Positions 17,240 to 28,834 of a stretch of 64,000 nt of DNA are shown piece by piece. Position 1 is the first letter of the stretch. Every line of letters starts with the position of its first letter. The position numbers and the translations under genes are program-made. The notes below the pieces were generated by a model. That model ran no database searches. It was not told where the DNA came from and saw only the letters and a list, made by a program, of their open reading frames with translations. This stretch comes from Rhodococcoides trifolii (GTDB lineage: Bacteria > Actinomycetota > Actinomycetes > Mycobacteriales > Mycobacteriaceae): the NCBI RefSeq assembly GCF_014635345.1, contig NZ_BMCU01000004.1, positions 62,001-126,000 on the forward strand, given 5' to 3'.

Positions 17240-18702
17240 TTACGTTGCACCGCTTTCGAATACAAATCCAATAACCGCGAATTCGGGTCGTACTTCTTCT
17301 TCAGCGCGGAGTACACCTCGCCGCCGTAGAGCACGTCGAACTCTTCCTTGTCGTAGAACGCGTCGGAGTAGAGGGACTTGTGCCCACCCTGCTCGGACAC
17401 CTTCTCCTCGATCAGCCGGTTGGCTGCTCCTTCACGTTCCCCGTCGACCTTGGGCACCGATGACCAGAAGCCGATGTTGACGTACGTGCGGTGAGGCTCG
17501 AGCGGGTAGAGGGGCCACGCACGTGGTCCGACGTCTGCACTCGGGTCGTGCGCCGAGTAACCACCCGATTCACGAAGCCGCAACGGACACAACCACAGCG
17601 GCTCGATGGGTATTTCCTTCAGGAACCACAGGGCGAAATCTGCCGTCTTCTCGATCGGCACCTCGACGTCCTGGACGACGCGTTCGCGTGGCGGATTTCC
17701 CTTGCGCTTCTCGAGACGGTCCCCGATGTCGTACTTCTGGTCGAGCCCGATGAGCTTCCAGTAGAAGCTGCTGCGCCGGTACTTCTTCGGCCAGAACCGC
17801 CGGATCGTGGGGTTCTGGGCGCCGAACGCGCGCGAGCACCAGAACCAGTCGGTATCCCACCGCCACAGGTAGTCCCGAATGGTCAGACGATCCGTCTTGG
17901 GGGTGTCGCCGTCGTGCTGAATCGAGCGGTAGAAGATCTCGGACCCGGTGTAGTCGCTGACCGGGCCTTCCTCGGCAGTCTGGACGCCCAGGGTCAGATA
18001 CGCCTCGTCGGAGGTGAAGACGACACCGTCGAGGTAGTCGACGGCAATACCGTCGTAGCTACGCTCCGCGACGATGGTGTCCATCGTCGTCTCGAGCGTC
18101 TTCAGATCGTGGAAACGAACATGGCGCAATGCGACGTAGGGAAGGACGGGTTCGAGTTCGATACGCAGGCGCGTCGAGTACCCCAACGTGCCGTAGGAGT
18201 TGGGGAAACCGTCGAACAGATCTGCGTAATCCCCGTCGGGTCGCGCGGTGACGATCTCACCGGACCCGGTCAGAATGTCGACCTCGAGAAGCGACTCGTG
18301 GGGGAGTCCGCTCCGGAACGACGTCGATTCGATGCCCAGGCCGGTGACCGCCCCGCCGAGGGTGATCGTCTTGAGCTGGGGGACAACGAGCGGGGCGAGT
18401 CCGTACGGAAGCGTCGCGTCGACCAGGTCCTCGTAGGTGCACACACCACCGACGTCGGCCGTGCGGGCCGCGGCGTCGACGGACACGACCTTGCCTAGAC
18501 CGGACACGTCGAGCCCGGGGGCAGTGTTCTTCGGTCGGGCACGGAACAAATTCGACGTCTTCTTGGCGAGGCGCACCGTGGCGCCGGTCGGAATGGCGCG
18601 GTAACTGGCCAGTAGGCGCGCGACTCCGGCGTCGTATGCGGTTTGTCCCATTTCGAGTGGGGCACCGGTTCCGTCGGAATGATGATCGACAGTGAGAGCC
18701 AC
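17236..18702 (-). CDS. FAD-binding oxidoreductase (PCMH-type, DHCR24-like)
   Basis: A 488-residue flavoprotein with an N-terminal FAD-binding PCMH domain: KTSNLFRARPKN, then GGVCTYEDLVDATLPYGLAP and TLGGAVTGLGIESTSFRSGL. The C-terminal half resembles the sterol delta-24 reductase/DWARF1 group. It is translationally coupled to the CFA synthase, and the same pair exists in mycobacteria. There the partner oxidoreductase is suspected to reduce the methylene intermediate made by the methyltransferase; that reaction is assumed here by analogy. No transmembrane segment is evident. Confidence 0.87.
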   Translation of the reverse strand: MALTVDHHSDGTGAPLEMGQTAYDAGVARLLASYRAIPTGATVRLAKKTSNLFRARPKNTAPGLDVSGLGKVVSVDAAARTADVGGVCTYEDLVDATLPYGLAPLVVPQLKTITLGGAVTGLGIESTSFRSGLPHESLLEVDILTGSGEIVTARPDGDYADLFDGFPNSYGTLGYSTRLRIELEPVLPYVALRHVRFHDLKTLETTMDTIVAERSYDGIAVDYLDGVVFTSDEAYLTLGVQTAEEGPVSDYTGSEIFYRSIQHDGDTPKTDRLTIRDYLWRWDTDWFWCSRAFGAQNPTIRRFWPKKYRRSSFYWKLIGLDQKYDIGDRLEKRKGNPPRERVVQDVEVPIEKTADFALWFLKEIPIEPLWLCPLRLRESGGYSAHDPSADVGPRAWPLYPLEPHRTYVNIGFWSSVPKVDGEREGAANRLIEEKVSEQGGHKSLYSDAFYDKEEFDVLYGGEVYSALKKKYDPNSRLLDLYSKAVQRK

Positions 18703-18846
18703 GCGAGAACGCTATATCGCGAACGTTTCCCGGGCTACCGAAGGTGACCGAAACTGCGAAACGTCACACAAAAGTTGCGACCGGTTCGCCCCGGGGTCGC
18801 CTTACCGTCGAAGATGGGGCATTCGACGACCATCAGGAGGATTCCC

Positions 18847-19281
18847 ATGGCACAGGTGAGTGCAACCAGTTCGCTCGACATCTCGGCAGCGCCCAACGCA
18901 GTACTCGCGGCGGTGTCGGATTACGAGACGGTCCGGCCGCGGATCCTGTCGAGCCACTACCGCGACTTCTCCGTCGAGAAGGGCGGGCAGGGCGCCGGGA
19001 CCGTGGCGAGGTGGGTGCTCCAGGCAACCGAGAAGCGGCAGCGCGACGTGCTCGCGACCGTATCGGTGGACGGGTCCACCGTCACCGAGCGCGACGCCAA
19101 CTCTTCGATGGTGACCACTTGGTCCGTCGCCCCGAACGGGCAGACCTCGACCGTGACCACCACGACGCAGTGGACGGGCGCCGGCGGCATCGGTGGGTTC
19201 TTCGAAAAGACGTTCGCACCGATCGGGCTGAAGAAGATCCAGGCCGAAGTTCTGCAGAATCTGGCACGCGAGCTGGAGTAG
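18847..19281 (+). CDS. SRPBCC family protein (Rv3718c-like)
   Basis: A 144-residue protein of the START/Bet v1-like SRPBCC fold, which forms a hydrophobic pocket for lipids or other ligands. The start at ATG 18847 is fixed by an ideal AGGAGG seven bases upstream; an upstream in-frame extension is less likely. Family features are SATSSLDISAAPNAVLAAVS at the N-terminus and a C-terminal helix (GLKKIQAEVLQNLARELE). Its place next to the CFA/FAD pair is conserved in mycobacteria and suggests a lipid-related role, but no reaction is known. Confidence 0.85.
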   Translation: MAQVSATSSLDISAAPNAVLAAVSDYETVRPRILSSHYRDFSVEKGGQGAGTVARWVLQATEKRQRDVLATVSVDGSTVTERDANSSMVTTWSVAPNGQTSTVTTTTQWTGAGGIGGFFEKTFAPIGLKKIQAEVLQNLARELE

Positions 19282-19294
19282 TTAGGCTGTAGGT

Positions 19295-19633
19295 ATGGAA
19301 CCCGGTCAGCAACCCGACATGGCACAGCTCATGGCTCAGGCCCAGCAGATGCAGCAGCAGTTGATGACGGCTCAGGCGGAGATCGCAGCCACCGAGGTCA
19401 CCGGTCAGGCCGGGGGCGGGCTGGTGACCGCGACGGTGAAGGGCAGCGGCGAGGTGGTCGGTCTCACCATCGATCCCAAAGTGGTCGACCCCGACGACGT
19501 CGAGACCCTGCAGGACCTGATCATCGGAGCCATCGCCGACGCGTCGCGTGCGGCGTCCGACGTTGCGACGCAGAAGCTCGGCCCGCTGGCCGGCCTCGCC
19601 GGTGGCGGTCTGCCCGGACTGCCCGGGTTCTAG
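19295..19633 (+). CDS. YbaB/EbfC family nucleoid-associated protein
   Basis: A 112-residue DNA-binding protein of the YbaB/EbfC family, which forms tweezer-like dimers and lies next to recR in most bacteria. It begins with a Gln/Met-rich helix ([20 protein letters not shown]), continues with the [20 protein letters not shown] core and ends with a Gly/Leu-rich tail. It starts at ATG 19295, 13 bases after the SRPBCC stop, and is followed ten bases later by recR, so the three genes may be one transcript. Confidence 0.93.
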   Translation: MEPGQQPDMAQLMAQAQQMQQQLMTAQAEIAATEVTGQAGGGLVTATVKGSGEVVGLTIDPKVVDPDDVETLQDLIIGAIADASRAASDVATQKLGPLAGLAGGGLPGLPGF

Positions 19634-19643
19634 GAACGCACGC

Positions 19644-20255
19644 GTGTACGAAGGTCCGGTTCAGGATCTGATCGACGAACTCGGCAAACTGCCCGGAGTT
19701 GGCCCGAAGAGCGCGCAGCGCATCGCCTTTCACCTCCTCGGCGTCGAGGCGCCCGACATCGACCGCCTGCAGCGCGCGTTGCAGAAAGTGCGCGACGGAG
19801 TGCAATTCTGCATCGTGTGCGGAACCGTGTCCGACAAGGAAATGTGCCGAATCTGCTCCGACTCCCGGCGTGACCGCACCAAGATCTGCGTCGTCGAAGA
19901 GCCGAAAGACGTTCAGGCCGTTGAACGTACACGCGAGTTCAAAGGGCGCTACCACGTACTCGGAGGGGCGCTCGATCCGCTCAGCGGTATCGGACCGGAC
20001 CAGCTCAGAATCCGAGAACTGTTGACGCGCATCGGAAACCAAGTCGACGGCGTGGACGTCTCCGAAGTCATCATCGCAACCGACCCCAACACCGAAGGCG
20101 AAGCGACGGCGACGTACCTGCTTCGGATGCTGCGGGACTTCCCGGGTTTGAGTGTCACTCGTCTCGCCTCGGGACTCCCGATGGGCGGGGACCTCGAGTT
20201 CGCCGACGAGCTCACCCTGGGGCGGGCGCTGTCGGGGCGGAACGTTATGCGCTGA
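19644..20255 (+). CDS. recR: recombination mediator RecR
   Basis: A 203-residue recombinational repair protein that works with RecO (and RecF) to load RecA at gaps. GTG 19644 gives the normal length and N-terminus ([20 protein letters not shown]). The helix-hairpin-helix [12 protein letters not shown] is at 17-28. The zinc site is Cys56, Cys59, Cys68 and Cys71, and the Toprim domain starts at [12 protein letters not shown] and includes [12 protein letters not shown]. It lies in the conserved YbaB-recR pair and is followed by the hairpin at 20263-20302. Confidence 0.96.
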   Translation: MYEGPVQDLIDELGKLPGVGPKSAQRIAFHLLGVEAPDIDRLQRALQKVRDGVQFCIVCGTVSDKEMCRICSDSRRDRTKICVVEEPKDVQAVERTREFKGRYHVLGGALDPLSGIGPDQLRIRELLTRIGNQVDGVDVSEVIIATDPNTEGEATATYLLRMLRDFPGLSVTRLASGLPMGGDLEFADELTLGRALSGRNVMR

Positions 20256-20262
20256 CGCACAT

Positions 20263-20302
20263 GGGTGTGAAAAGGAGTCCCAGGGGACTCTTTTCCACAC
20301 CC
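20263..20302. terminator. GGGTGTGAAAA-type hairpin after recR
   Basis: GGGTGTGAAAAGGAGTCC and GGACTCTTTTCCACACCC form an 18-bp stem with two G-U-compatible pairs and a 4-base loop. It starts eight bases after the recR stop. The same arm sequence recurs at 21387-21428. Confidence 0.7.
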
Positions 20303-20381
20303 GACCTGTTGATCCACAGGTTCTCCAGCCGCCCAGGTCGGGGCGGCGGTGTGGTGCGTGCGATCAGTAACGCTGCAGCAC

Positions 20382-21395
20382 ATGGACGACGGGGATTGGC
20401 AATCCGTTCTGGATGCACAGCACGGCGTGGTGACGACGTCGCAGCTGGCGGCGTTCGGGCGGTCGCCCACCGCGGTGAAGTTCCACGTGGACTCCGGGCA
20501 GTGGCTGCGAGTTTTCTACGGCGTGATCGCGGTGACCAACGGCCCTCTGTCGCGCGCGATGCACCTGCAAGCAGCACTGCTCTATGGCGGGAGCGGGGCA
20601 CTGCTGAGTCATGTCACGGCAGCGGAAGAATGGGGAATGCGGCGGGCAGCAGTAGCCGGCCCGGTTCACATCACAGTCAGGCACGGGTGCTCCGCGGTGA
20701 GCCAGGGTGAGGTCGCCCGCCGTTCGGCTTTACGAGCCACGTCCAGGTCCAACCGCATCGTTCACCCCGGTGTCGTCGTCCACCGGTCGAGAGCCATTGC
20801 TCATATCGGTGTCGAATTCGATCAGCCGCGCACATCGAAGGCCGACACCGCAATCGACCTGGCAGTGATCGAACCCACTGCGCGGGGCGCCATCATTCGG
20901 TTCGTCGAGGCCGTCACCGCAGGGGCGATCCCGATCGCCACGATGCGGGCCAAGCTCGAGGTCAGGCCGCCGCGTAGGTACAGAAGGGCCCTGCACGACG
21001 CCCTCCGGATGCTCGCCGACGGTGTTCACTCCGTTCTCGAACACCGGTACGCGCTCGACGTGGAACGCAAGCACGGTCTCCCCTCAGCTCGCCGGCAGGC
21101 GCCGCACATAGTCGATGGTCGGACCCTGTTCGAGGACGTGGACTACACGCGGTCAGGCGTACCCCTGATCGTCCGGCTGGACGGCCAGGGTTTTCACGGA
21201 GCGCGACAGATCCGGTTTCGCGATCGTCGCCGGGACAACGCGGCAGAACTCGCTGATCGACCTCGACTCACGTACGGATGGGACGACGTCACAGGCGACC
21301 CGTGCGCGGTGTACGCCGAAGTGCGCGAAGTGCTGGTGCGAGAGGGGTGGGTGGATACGTCGGCTCCTTGTGGGCGCTGCGCGCCTCGGGTGTGA
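20382..21395 (+). CDS. AbiEi-like / DUF559-type protein of unknown function
   Basis: A protein of 337 residues if ATG 20382 is the start (a GTG at 20349 would add 11). Residues 5-60 look like a winged-helix regulator domain (VLDAQHGVVTTSQLAAFGRS, AVKFHVDSGQWLRVFYGV) as in AbiEi-type antitoxins. The C-terminal part (VLEHRYALDVERKHGLPSAR, then FEDVDYTRSGVPLIVRLDG) resembles the Vsr/DUF559 nuclease-like fold. No AbiEii nucleotidyltransferase toxin is adjacent, so it is not a complete toxin-antitoxin pair. The gene is flanked on both sides by near-identical hairpins, and its stop codon lies in the second one. An uncharacterised gene (Rv3714c) sits at this position in M. tuberculosis; homology was not tested. 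Confidence 0.65.
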   Translation: MDDGDWQSVLDAQHGVVTTSQLAAFGRSPTAVKFHVDSGQWLRVFYGVIAVTNGPLSRAMHLQAALLYGGSGALLSHVTAAEEWGMRRAAVAGPVHITVRHGCSAVSQGEVARRSALRATSRSNRIVHPGVVVHRSRAIAHIGVEFDQPRTSKADTAIDLAVIEPTARGAIIRFVEAVTAGAIPIATMRAKLEVRPPRRYRRALHDALRMLADGVHSVLEHRYALDVERKHGLPSARRQAPHIVDGRTLFEDVDYTRSGVPLIVRLDGQGFHGARQIRFRDRRRDNAAELADRPRLTYGWDDVTGDPCAVYAEVREVLVREGWVDTSAPCGRCAPRV

Positions 21396-21428
21396 AAAAG
21401 AGTGTCAGGGGACTCTTTTTCACACCCG
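21387..21428. terminator. GGGTGTGAAAAAG-type bidirectional hairpin
   Basis: CGGGTGTGAAAAAGAGT and its exact complement form a 17-bp perfect stem with an 8-base loop. It overlaps the stop codon of the preceding gene and lies 15 bases from the stop of gatD on the other strand. A and T runs inside the arms let it act in both directions. Confidence 0.8.
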
Positions 21429-21442
21429 TGTGCCGAAGGCGC

Positions 21443-22141
21443 CTACAACCGCTCCCGCCGCAACTGCTCCACATCCTCGAGCACCAACGGCTCCAACGTC
21501 ACGCCCATCGCCTTCTCCAGCAGATAGTCCGCCAACTCCGGATTGCGGGCGAGTGCCGGCCCGTGCATGTACGTCCCGATCACCGAGCCTTGCACGACGC
21601 CTTCCTGCCCGTCCCCCACCCCGTTCCCGACTCCCGACGCGACCCGCGCGAAGCCGGTGGCGGAGGGCCCCAATGTCGTTCCGCCGCGGTGGTTCTCGAA
21701 TCCGGTGAGCTTCTGCGTCAGACCTGCGAGCGACGGTGTCGAGACGACCTCGCCGATCGACCGCGTCGGTTGGGGTGCGGTGGTGACGTCGAGCATCGAG
21801 ACACCGTCGACGCGTTCGCCCGAGGACGTCTCGTACCAGTTGCCGAGCACTTGGATGGCGGCGCAGATCGCCAGAACCGGCGCCCCGCGCGACGCTGCGT
21901 TCTGCAGACCCGGGTAGCGAGCAAGGTGTTTCGTCGCCAACCGCTGGGCCGAATCCTCCGCTCCACCAAGGACATAGAGGTCCAGCGACTCCGGCACCGG
22001 ATCGCTCAAGGTGACCGAGACGACCTCGGCGGCGATGCCGCGCATCAGAAGTCGTTGGCGCAGAACGAGAGCGTTGCCGCTGTCGCCGTACGTCCCCATC
22101 ACGTCGGGTAGAACCAGGCCAATTCTCACCGTCTCAGACAT
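21443..22141 (-). CDS. gatD: lipid II isoglutaminyl synthase, glutamine amidotransferase subunit
   Basis: A 232-residue class I glutamine amidotransferase of the CobB/CobQ-like group. It hydrolyses glutamine and gives ammonia to MurT for amidation of D-glutamate in the peptidoglycan stem. The catalytic cysteine is Cys93 (LAICAAIQVLG), and a conserved histidine lies in TYMHGP. VLPDVMGTYGDSGNA at the N-terminus is characteristic. ATG 22141 is chosen because the family begins here; it overlaps the murT end by eight bases. It was formerly named cobQ2 in M. tuberculosis. Confidence 0.92.
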   Translation of the reverse strand: MSETVRIGLVLPDVMGTYGDSGNALVLRQRLLMRGIAAEVVSVTLSDPVPESLDLYVLGGAEDSAQRLATKHLARYPGLQNAASRGAPVLAICAAIQVLGNWYETSSGERVDGVSMLDVTTAPQPTRSIGEVVSTPSLAGLTQKLTGFENHRGGTTLGPSATGFARVASGVGNGVGDGQEGVVQGSVIGTYMHGPALARNPELADYLLEKAMGVTLEPLVLEDVEQLRRERL

Positions 22142-23384
22142 CGCGCGTCTCCCTCGCCAGCGCCCGCCCGAGGTCACGGAACGCGGTGTAGTTGGCCAGC
22201 ACCTCGACGCGACCCGGCGGACAGGATGCGATGGCCTTCAACGGATCTCGCACCACGGTGTGCGGCGACCCGGCGTAGGTCAGGCGTACGCCGAGATCCG
22301 TCGCCCGTTCACCGGAGGCCACCACTTGCACGCCCTCGAAGTGTTCGAATCGCACGTCCCACAGCCACGACAGATCCTCGCCGTCCGGAACCTGCCCGTT
22401 GACCGCGATCACGAGACCGTCGACGTCGGGGTCGATCATCGACAGGGCCTCCTGCCATCCGGCGGGGTTCTTGGCGAGAAGCATTCGGACGGAGTGAGAT
22501 CCGTATTGCACGGTGCTGTAGCGGCCGGCAACCTCGCTGACCGTCGACACGGCGGCGACGGCATCCTCCACCGACGCGCCCAGTGTGACGGCAGCCGCCA
22601 CGGCCTGGGCGGCGTTGCCGCGGTTGGCGTTTCCCGGCAGTGCAAGGGAAAGAGCAACCTTCACGCCGTCCGGACCGTACAGGTACGAGGAGTCCAGCCA
22701 CCAATCCGGTTCCGGCCGTGCGAAATCCGAGCCAGTCGAACGCCAGTGCGGTCCGTCCCACAGGATCGGCTCGCCCGTGCGCGGGCAGCTGACCGAATCG
22801 CCGACCCATCCACCGCCGGCCGCCACCCACACGACGTGGGCAGCGTCGTACGCCGCCGACGTCATGAGCACGTCGTCGCAGTTGGCGATCACCACCGTCT
22901 CCGGGTGACGCTCGAGTCCCGCACGGAGTTTGCGTTCGATCATGTTGATCTCGCCGACGCGGTCCAACTGGTCGCGACTGAGATTGAGCAGCACCACGGC
23001 CGCCGGGTTCACCGCGTCGCACACGTGCGGAACGTGCAGTTCGTCGACCTCGAGAGCAGCCAGGGGAGCATCGCGTCGAACGTTCAGGGCGGCGACGATC
23101 CCGGCGTCCATGTTCGCGCCGTCGGCCTGGGTTGCCACCTCGCCGAGGGTGGCCAGCGCGGCTGCGGTCATGCGCGTCGTCGTCGATTTACCGTTGGTTC
23201 CGGTGATCACGACGGTGCGTCGACCGGCCCCGAGCTGCGCCATGATCGTGGGGTCGATCTTCAGGGCGACGAGGCCGCCGATCATCGAGCCCTTACCTCG
23301 GCCTGCCTTTTGAGATGCCCACGCCGCCGCGGACGCCGCACCGAGGGCGAGACGGCCGCGCGGACGCACACGCTTGTCGATCAT
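22134..23384 (-). CDS. murT: lipid II isoglutaminyl synthase, Mur ligase-like subunit
   Basis: A 416-residue Mur-ligase-family ATPase that activates the D-isoglutamate carboxylate of lipid II and, with GatD, amidates it. The ATP-binding GTNGKST is at residues 62-68. LRDQ/LNLSRDQLDRVGEI-type Mur motifs follow, and the C-terminal DUF1727 domain begins near SAYGVEV-equivalent positions around residue 300. The zinc-ribbon cysteines of Staphylococcus MurT appear largely absent: only one cysteine is seen in DSVSCPRTGEPI. It is co-translated with gatD and acts in the cytoplasm on membrane-bound lipid II. Confidence 0.92.
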   Translation of the reverse strand: MIDKRVRPRGRLALGAASAAAWASQKAGRGKGSMIGGLVALKIDPTIMAQLGAGRRTVVITGTNGKSTTTRMTAAALATLGEVATQADGANMDAGIVAALNVRRDAPLAALEVDELHVPHVCDAVNPAAVVLLNLSRDQLDRVGEINMIERKLRAGLERHPETVVIANCDDVLMTSAAYDAAHVVWVAAGGGWVGDSVSCPRTGEPILWDGPHWRSTGSDFARPEPDWWLDSSYLYGPDGVKVALSLALPGNANRGNAAQAVAAAVTLGASVEDAVAAVSTVSEVAGRYSTVQYGSHSVRMLLAKNPAGWQEALSMIDPDVDGLVIAVNGQVPDGEDLSWLWDVRFEHFEGVQVVASGERATDLGVRLTYAGSPHTVVRDPLKAIASCPPGRVEVLANYTAFRDLGRALARETRDV

Positions 23385-23447
23385 GGCGCCGAGTCTGGCA
23401 CAAACTCGGTAGCCACCCGCGAAAGGCAGTGGCTACCCTCTGCAGAC

Positions 23448-24074
23448 ATGTCCTGGACGACGATCACCGACGCCGACGAACTCACCGCCCTCATCGGAAC
23501 GCCGTCTTTTCGTGCGGCGAACAAGGACCGGTCCACGCTGCACTCCCTGGATCGTGACTGGCTGTCGAAGTCGCCTTTTGCCCTCGTCGCCACCGCCGAC
23601 GAGAACGGTCGATGCGACGTCTCGCCGAAGGGTGACCCGCCCGGGCAGCTCGTCCACGTGATCGACGACACCACGATCGCGCTGGCCGAGCGCCCCGGCA
23701 ACAAGCGGATGGACGGCTACCGCAACGTCCTCGTCAACCCGTACGTCGGACTGAACTTCTTCGTCCCCGGCCGGGGCGACACGTTGCGCATCAACGGCCG
23801 CGCATCCCTCGTCACCGATGCCCCGTTCTTCGACGACCTCGTCGTGAAGGGCCACCGGCCGATCCTGTGTCTCGTCGTCGACATCGAGCAGATATTCCAC
23901 CACTGCGCGAAGGCGTTCCTGCGGTCACGGTTGTGGGAACCGGAGACCTGGAATCCGTCGGCACTTCCGTCGGTCGCGGTCATGACGAAAACGTTGATCC
24001 CGCAGGCCCCAGAATCGATCGCCGAACTCGAGACCTACTACGGAAAAGCCTACGAAGAGGGTCTGTACCGCTGA
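23448..24074 (+). CDS. pyridoxamine 5'-phosphate oxidase family protein (MSMEG_1061-like)
   Basis: A 208-residue protein of the split-barrel flavin/F420-binding superfamily. The core KSPFALVATADENGRCDVSP and GDTLRINGRASLV are typical, with DDTTIALAERPGNKRMDGYR between them. The C-terminal part (RSRLWEPETWNPSALPS) matches the subgroup seen in M. smegmatis. Members use FMN or F420 for redox reactions; substrate and cofactor are not known here. It is divergent from murT, and its stop is followed directly by a copy of the GGCCGG repeat. Confidence 0.82.
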   Translation: MSWTTITDADELTALIGTPSFRAANKDRSTLHSLDRDWLSKSPFALVATADENGRCDVSPKGDPPGQLVHVIDDTTIALAERPGNKRMDGYRNVLVNPYVGLNFFVPGRGDTLRINGRASLVTDAPFFDDLVVKGHRPILCLVVDIEQIFHHCAKAFLRSRLWEPETWNPSALPSVAVMTKTLIPQAPESIAELETYYGKAYEEGLYR

Positions 24075-24076
24075 TT

Positions 24077-24100
24077 CCGACCGGCCTCCGGCCTTCCCGC
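24077..24100. repeat. GGCCGGAGGCC dispersed repeat, copy 2
   Basis: The minus strand reads GCGGGAAGGCCGGAGGCCGG. It starts three bases after a stop codon, between convergent genes, and nearly fills the 45-base intergenic space. Confidence 0.85.
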
Positions 24101-24119
24101 CAGGTCTAGCGCGCCGGAT

Positions 24120-25013
24120 CTAGCGCGAGAGGATCCGCTCGATGTCGTCCAGCACGGCTTGCCCGCCCTTGGGTCCGACACCGGTGATCCAGTAGGACTG
24201 GTCGACCGCGTGCGGATCGGGGAAGGCCGACGCGTTGGCGGTGATCACCGCCGGGATCGACGACGGATCGTCCGGGGTGGTCGAGGTGACCACCACCAGG
24301 TCGGCTCGAGCGTCCGCGACGAGTTCGGGTGAGAGGTCGACACTGATCTCGTCGCCCCACTCCGGACGGGGCGGCGTGGTGAAGCCGGCGCATTCGAGTG
24401 TGCTGCCGGCGAAGGAGAGCGGGCCGTAGAGCGTCAGGAGATCGTCGCGCGGTCGGATCAACTGTGCGGTCTTTCCCTCGGTCGCATACGTGGAGGCGAT
24501 GTCCTCGCACCGTGAGCGGTAGGCGTCGAGCAGCGGTTCGGGGTCGCGCCCCAGCGCAGACGCCACCACGCGAACGTTGTCCTGCCACGGGTCGCTCTGC
24601 GACGCCATGAAGACGGTCGGTGCCATCGCCGCCAACTGGTCGTACAACTTCCCGTGCCGTGTTTCGGTCCCGAGGATGAGGTCTGGTGCGAGCGCGGCGA
24701 TTGATTCGATGCGCGGCTCGGCGACCATCCCGACGGTCTCGATGTCGGCGGCGTCCGGGCCGAGATAAGCCGGAACTCCGGTTGTCTCGCTGAGCACAGC
24801 GGTTCCGACGGGCACGATTCCGAGCGCGACGGCCGTGTCGAGCTCGACGGGTTCGAGCGTGACGACGCGCAGCGGGTCCGCAGGCACGTCGGTCGTGCCG
24901 CGTGCGTGTGTGACGGACCGAGTGTCCGTCTCCGACGCGTCGTCCGAGGTCGTCGTCGAGCAGGAGGTCAGGGCAAGGACACCGCAGGCGGCCAGCAGAA
25001 GAATCCGTCTCAT
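24120..25013 (-). CDS. iron-siderophore-type ABC transporter substrate-binding lipoprotein
   Basis: A 297-residue exported lipoprotein: signal MRRILLLAACGVLALTSC with lipobox LTSC and lipidated Cys18. The mature part is a FepB/FecB-type periplasmic binding fold (VVTLEPVELDTAVALGIVPV, then IESIAALAPDLILGTETRHG), which usually binds ferric siderophores or cobalamin. The frame is open far upstream into the transporter gene, but ATG 25013 begins the signal peptide. It follows the EamA gene by 11 bases. No permease or ATPase gene is adjacent, so it must use components encoded elsewhere. Confidence 0.87.
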   Translation of the reverse strand: MRRILLLAACGVLALTSCSTTTSDDASETDTRSVTHARGTTDVPADPLRVVTLEPVELDTAVALGIVPVGTAVLSETTGVPAYLGPDAADIETVGMVAEPRIESIAALAPDLILGTETRHGKLYDQLAAMAPTVFMASQSDPWQDNVRVVASALGRDPEPLLDAYRSRCEDIASTYATEGKTAQLIRPRDDLLTLYGPLSFAGSTLECAGFTTPPRPEWGDEISVDLSPELVADARADLVVVTSTTPDDPSSIPAVITANASAFPDPHAVDQSYWITGVGPKGGQAVLDDIERILSR

Positions 25014-25024
25014 ATGAGGTGACC

Positions 25025-25972
25025 CTAAGCGAGCGGCCGCACCAGTGGGGGTGTGCCGATCGTGGCCACCGCCGGCCCAGCGGCTTTTCGGAATCCCCAA
25101 GCGCATCCACCGATCACCACGGCCGCCCCGATGAGCGAGACGACGCTCGGGTTCTCGTGCAGCACCAGCCACGACGCCCCGATCCCGACCACCGGAACGA
25201 GAAGCGAGAACGGCGCGACGGTTCCTGCCGAGTACCGGCCCATCAGGTACGTCCAGATTCCGGTGCCGACAAGAGTGGCAGGGCCGACGATGAACGCGAG
25301 TCCGGCGAGAGCCGGCCAGCCCGAACCGCTGAACGACGTTCCCAGTGCCGCCCACCCCGTTCCCGGACCTTCGACGACGGCCGAGACGGCCAGCATCGGC
25401 AGGGGCGGCACGACGGTCATCCAGAGCATGAGTTGCATCGGCCGCTGAGCTTGCGCCAGCCGGCTGCCCAGGTTGCCGAACGCCCAGCCCAGCCCGGCGA
25501 GCAAGGTCAGCACGACGGGAAGAAGTGACGCCCCGCTGCGGGTAGGCAGGATGCCGGTCGGATCGACTGCCCGGTCCCACCCGATGAGGACCATGCCGCC
25601 GATGGCGACGCCGATCCCGATCCATTGCCGCCGGCCGACGTGCTCGCGCAGCAGCAGCGCTCCGAGAATCACGGTGAACGGCGCCGACGACTGCAGGACG
25701 AGCGACGCCAACCCGGTCGGCATGCCGATGTGCATCGCGCTGAACAGGAAGGCGAACTGGAGAAATCCGAAGCCGAAGCCGTAGAGCAGCAACCACTTCA
25801 GCGGGACCTTCGGTTGCGGCACGAAGAGGACGACGGGTACGGCGATGACCAGAAAGCGCAGGGCCGCGAAGAAGAACGGCGGAAAGTGGTTCAGCCCGGC
25901 GCGGATGGCGAGGAAGTTCAGCCCCCACAGCACTGCGACGGTGAGTCCGAGGAGCTTGTCGCGTGTGGTCAT
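25025..25972 (-). CDS. EamA family (drug/metabolite) transporter
   Basis: A 315-residue membrane protein with about ten predicted helices in two EamA repeats. The first repeat starts LLGLTVAVLWGLNFLAIRAG; the second includes SGASLLPVVLTLLAGLGWAF. The motif PLKWLLLYGFGFGFLQFAFL is typical. It probably exports or imports a small metabolite, such as an amino acid. It is divergent from a LysR regulator, which may control it, and is followed by a substrate-binding lipoprotein gene in the same direction. Confidence 0.9.
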   Translation of the reverse strand: MTTRDKLLGLTVAVLWGLNFLAIRAGLNHFPPFFFAALRFLVIAVPVVLFVPQPKVPLKWLLLYGFGFGFLQFAFLFSAMHIGMPTGLASLVLQSSAPFTVILGALLLREHVGRRQWIGIGVAIGGMVLIGWDRAVDPTGILPTRSGASLLPVVLTLLAGLGWAFGNLGSRLAQAQRPMQLMLWMTVVPPLPMLAVSAVVEGPGTGWAALGTSFSGSGWPALAGLAFIVGPATLVGTGIWTYLMGRYSAGTVAPFSLLVPVVGIGASWLVLHENPSVVSLIGAAVVIGGCAWGFRKAAGPAVATIGTPPLVRPLA

Positions 25973-26032
25973 GGCCGCAACTCTGACCGACGTGAAGCAT
26001 CAGCACAAGGCAATAAAATCGACCCAATACTG

Positions 26033-26044
26033 TAGTTTTACTAC

Positions 26045-26045
<1 letters not shown>
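26033..26045 (+). promoter_or_regulatory. leaderless promoter and small palindrome at the LysR start
   Basis: TAGTTT (26033-26038) lies six bases before the ATG at 26045, the spacing expected of a -10 box for a leaderless transcript. No ribosome binding site is present. The same bases form TGTAGT-TTT-ACTACA, a 6-bp inverted repeat that could serve autoregulation. Confidence 0.45.
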
Positions 26046-28828
<2,783 letters not shown>

Positions 28829-28834
28829 ATGGAA

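Noticed and set aside
20382..21395. A complete AbiE-type toxin-antitoxin system.
   Set aside because: No AbiEii nucleotidyltransferase gene is adjacent; only one AbiEi-like gene is present.
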